A stretch of DNA of 63,612 nt, taken from assembly GCF_039545135.1 (NCBI RefSeq), contig NZ_BAABRU010000023.1:1-63612 (forward strand), read 5' to 3'. Shown in pieces: positions 61,284-63,612 of this stretch (the first letter of the stretch is position 1; the number at the start of each line of letters is the position of its first letter). Origin of the DNA: Herpetosiphon gulosus (lineage in GTDB: Bacteria > Chloroflexota > Chloroflexia > Chloroflexales > Herpetosiphonaceae). The notes under the pieces are model-generated. The model was not told the DNA's origin. It did no database searches and saw only the letters and a list, made by a program, of their open reading frames with translations. The translations under genes were made by a program, and so were the position numbers.

Positions 61284-61314
61284 CCTAACGCCACCATGAA
61301 TTGGTGGCGTTAGG
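61284..61314 (+). terminator. Intrinsic terminator after csbD-like gene
   Basis: The 13-bp perfect stem CCTAACGCCACCA / TGGTGGCGTTAGG is followed by 'ctttta'. Confidence 0.8.
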
Positions 61315-61402
61315 CTTTTATGGTGATTTTGGCTGTAGTACCCGCCCAAAATGCCACCATTGTGGCTCTATCTCAGGTAGAGTAAAACAAATGGAGGCAT
61401 CT

Positions 61403-62452
61403 ATGAATCGTTCAAGCTCATTCTTAGCCTTGTTAATCGTGGCAATCTTGCTGATTCCAACAGCATCACAAGCAACCACCACCACTCCAACTCGGCACTT
61501 TATCGATCAGCCTTGGCTAAACCTTTATTACACAAATTTGGTATGGGAAGATACTGGCAAATGTCGCGCAATGTTTCGCGTGAAAGCCAGCGATTTGTGC
61601 ACCCACGGCCCTGATTCGCCTGAATCGCAAATTGTCGAAAGCTGGGCTAATCAATTAATTAATCCTAACAATCAAATACATGTGTCAATAGAGCAATCAT
61701 CCCAACCTTGCCTTGACGATAGTACCAACGACTATCGAACTCAAGTTTTATATGTGCGGGCTAGCAATGCCCAAGACAACAGCACGATCATCGCGCCGGT
61801 TTTACGCAAGCATTTATTGAGCGTTGATGAAATTTATAACCAAAGTGCCCAACTCACCAGTGGCCAACGCCATATTCGCTGGCAACTCAACCAAGCCTGC
61901 CAAATTGATGTCCAGCACGTGGTCATTCCACCAGCAGCTGATGACGATTTTGGGGCAACGATCAATGCTGTGGCTGCCCAAGGGTTTAACCGTGATGATC
62001 GTAAATATTTGATGTTTGTGGAAGCACGCTATTACTGTGGGATTGCCACGGTGCAGCATGATACCCAACCAAGCAACGCCAATTTGAATAACCACAGCGT
62101 GGCCTATGCACGGATTGACGCTGGCTGTTGGAATGTTCGCGTAGTTGCTCACGAACATATGCATATGATTGGCGGGGTTCAGCCAAGTGCGCCACATACA
62201 ACCAATAGTTGGCATTGCACCGACGAATGGGACATTATGTGCTACTCCGATGCCCCGTCGTATCCAGAGCTAGAAATTGCCTGCCCTGAGCACAGCATTC
62301 GCGATATTTTCGATTGTGGTAATGATGATTATTTTCATACCAACCCAGCCGCCGATAATTACCTCGCCAGCAATTGGAATAGCGCCAATAGCCTGTTTTT
62401 AAGCCAAAAGAGCCAATATTGGCAGGTTTATCTGCCAGTTGCCACCGATTAA
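61403..62452 (+). CDS. Secreted metzincin-like zinc metalloprotease
   Basis: This 349-residue protein has a signal peptide (residues 1 to about 25, 'FLALLIVAILLIPTASQA'). A zinc motif HEHMHMIGG lies at about 250-258 (HExxH plus Gly), with a possible third His in 'SAPHTT' and a Met-turn-like 'WDIMCYSD' about 25 residues later. Several cysteines suggest disulfides. The end, 'QVYLPVATD', is a tail like that of the protein at 16237. The ATG at 61403 is chosen because GGAGG is 5 nt upstream, although 61391 is also ATG. It is probably an extracellular protease. Confidence 0.8.
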   Translation: MNRSSSFLALLIVAILLIPTASQATTTTPTRHFIDQPWLNLYYTNLVWEDTGKCRAMFRVKASDLCTHGPDSPESQIVESWANQLINPNNQIHVSIEQSSQPCLDDSTNDYRTQVLYVRASNAQDNSTIIAPVLRKHLLSVDEIYNQSAQLTSGQRHIRWQLNQACQIDVQHVVIPPAADDDFGATINAVAAQGFNRDDRKYLMFVEARYYCGIATVQHDTQPSNANLNNHSVAYARIDAGCWNVRVVAHEHMHMIGGVQPSAPHTTNSWHCTDEWDIMCYSDAPSYPELEIACPEHSIRDIFDCGNDDYFHTNPAADNYLASNWNSANSLFLSQKSQYWQVYLPVATD

Positions 62453-62606
62453 ACGGGCCGGACTACCCATGCCAGTCCTTGTTAGAACTAGTAGTAGTAC
62501 AGTATTGGTAAGTGCCTTGTAGTGTTAGCGAAATATGCCTTTAGGGCTATAGGCAGTTTGGTCAATAAGCCGTAGCCTAAAAGCCTGATTGATTGAATTA
62601 TGTTGA

Positions 62607-63224
62607 ATGGGCACATGTATGAACACACTGGCTAATGCTGCACTGATTCCCCTGCTGATCGCTGCCAAACAAGCAGACCGAGGTGCGTTCGTCCAAATCT
62701 ATGAGCATTATCGCAATGCCTTGCTACGTTTTTTCTATGCCCATTGCAGCAGTGCTGATCTGGCTGAGGAGTTGAGTAGCGAGCTATGGTTGCGAGTGGT
62801 GGAGCATCTACCACACTTCAATTTACCACTCGAGCATGCCGATTTGGCCTTTACTGGCTGGCTCTTTCAGATTGCGCGGCATCTGCTCACCGATGGTTAT
62901 CGCCAACGCCAGCGTCAAGCCTATGAACCACTCAACGAGGCAACCGCGTTGGCCAACTCCGACCCAACCGCAATTAGCGAGTTGCACGCAATTCAAGCAT
63001 CGTTAGTCCATGCCTTAGCGGCGCTCACGCCGGATCAACGCGAAGTGGTGTATTTGCGCTTTTTTGCTCACTACACCAGTGCCCAAGTCGCTGCCTGTAC
63101 TGGCCGAACCGAATATGCGGTTAAATCGTTGCAATATCGCGCCTTACATACCCTCGCCCGTTCGACTGAGCTTCGGCAATGGTATCTTGGTGAAAAAGAG
63201 TCATTGTTTAAATTTAGCGTGTAA
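62607..63224 (+). CDS. ECF-type RNA polymerase sigma factor
   Basis: This 205-residue protein has sigma region 2 in about 25-95 ('DRGAFVQIYEHYRNALLRFF', 'ELWLRVVEH', 'FTGWLFQIARHLLTDGYRQ') and sigma region 4 in about 130-185 ('ALTPDQREVVYLRFFAHYTSAQ', 'VKSLQYRALHTLAR'). Region 3 is absent, as in ECF factors. The ATG at 62607 is the listed start; an ATG at 62619 is possible. No anti-sigma factor is visible before the window ends. The following gene encodes a small secreted protein. Confidence 0.92.
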   Translation: MGTCMNTLANAALIPLLIAAKQADRGAFVQIYEHYRNALLRFFYAHCSSADLAEELSSELWLRVVEHLPHFNLPLEHADLAFTGWLFQIARHLLTDGYRQRQRQAYEPLNEATALANSDPTAISELHAIQASLVHALAALTPDQREVVYLRFFAHYTSAQVAACTGRTEYAVKSLQYRALHTLARSTELRQWYLGEKESLFKFSV

Positions 63225-63326
63225 TGAAAACCTTTCCAATACAGGACTAATGGTCTATCGGCAAGCCATAGCGAAAAACCACTCCTCACGTTTTACCTAG
63301 CAGAATCACAACAGAAGGAGCCACCC

Positions 63327-63590
63327 ATGTCAGCAAAACCAACCAACGAATGGCGTTTCAAAATCTTGCTTGCTAGCCTTGTGATCATTTTTATGTTTGC
63401 AGGCTTGAGCCAAGCTAGCGGCAAAACCAGCCCACTAGACCATGGTATCGATAATCCATATCCAATGCCAACTCGTACTCGCGTGCGGGACTGTCAAGTA
63501 GATTGTGTATTTCGCCCCATTACCCCGGAAAGCGTCCGTCAAAGCGAATGGCCAATTGGTTGCGAATCCGTGCCCAGTTTGGCAGCGTGA
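63327..63590 (+). CDS. Small secreted protein, unknown function
   Basis: This 87-residue protein has an N-terminal hydrophobic stretch (about 10-28, 'FKILLASLVIIFMFAGLSQA') that reads as a signal peptide. The mature part is short and has three cysteines in 'RDCQVDCVF' and 'IGCESV'. AGAAGGAG precedes the ATG. It follows the sigma factor by 102 bp and could be its target or partner. No family is recognised. Confidence 0.72.
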   Translation: MSAKPTNEWRFKILLASLVIIFMFAGLSQASGKTSPLDHGIDNPYPMPTRTRVRDCQVDCVFRPITPESVRQSEWPIGCESVPSLAA

Positions 63591-63612
63591 CCCATTTTGC
63601 AGTGATATCGCG

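Overview
The window looks like a chromosomal segment of a filamentous Chloroflexota bacterium, most probably Herpetosiphon or a close relative. This is inferred from gene content: a WGR-type poly(ADP-ribose) polymerase, paired Agl23-like (TIGR03663-type) membrane proteins, many GAF/SpoIIE/cyclase signalling proteins, a START-like/DUF5939-type cyclase, and secreted proteins ending in a 'LFIPQVVK' or 'VYLPV'-like tail. No rRNA, tRNA, CRISPR array, transposase or phage module was seen. Nearly all space is protein coding, with family-type intergenic repeats between genes.

Layout. 1-4080 (minus) is the start of a very large TPR protein that runs off the left edge. It carries a sigma-70 region 1.1-like segment and at least eight near-identical 153-bp in-frame repeats. 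4291-6341 (minus) holds a response regulator, an HNH nuclease and an aldo/keto reductase. 6342-7147 is a long intergenic region with a MITE-like repeat and a candidate structured RNA. 7675-12096 (minus) is a cluster of three ligase-fold enzymes (GCS2-type, circularly permuted ATP-grasp, ATP-grasp) preceded by an HTH regulator. 12538-16180 holds a CorC/HlyC-type membrane protein, cytidine deaminase, an aldo/keto reductase and a PadR regulator. 16237-20256 (minus) holds a secreted beta-propeller-like protein and an AAA ATPase. 20602-25579 holds a response regulator, PEP carboxylase and an aldehyde dehydrogenase. 25766-31887 holds two giant Agl23-like membrane proteins, the second fused to NHL repeats. 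32024-36420 holds a DUF2283-like protein, a fumarase/aspartase-family lyase and a PARP with a partner gene. 36588-39143 is a MurF-Alr fusion. 39622-42123 (minus) is a class II ribonucleotide reductase gene interrupted by a 228-nt insertion. 42751-49640 holds two large signalling proteins arranged tail to tail. 49767-53538 holds an aldolase, a V4R-like/RsbR-like pair and a cytokinin-dehydrogenase-like flavoprotein. 53966-63590 holds ssb, a PucR regulator, several unknown genes, a class III cyclase, CsbD, a secreted metzincin-like protein, an ECF sigma factor and a small secreted protein.

The most striking observation is the ribonucleotide reductase insertion (40542-40769). Its ends follow the group I intron rule: the exon ends in U and the intron ends in G. 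A P1 helix with the U-G wobble and a P3-P4-P5-P6-P7-P8-P9 arrangement can be drawn by hand, including the P3/P7 pseudoknot topology. Splicing rejoins the codon of the conserved thiyl-radical cysteine (NPCGEI). The same gene has two NrdR-like boxes 32 bp apart around a strong promoter, and a 314-nt leader containing a perfect 19-bp palindrome followed by an intrinsic terminator.

The other strongest leads are the PFS-motif repeat protein at the left edge, the ATP-grasp/GCS2 ligase cluster, the tandem hairpin RNA near 6847-6910, and the PARP operon.
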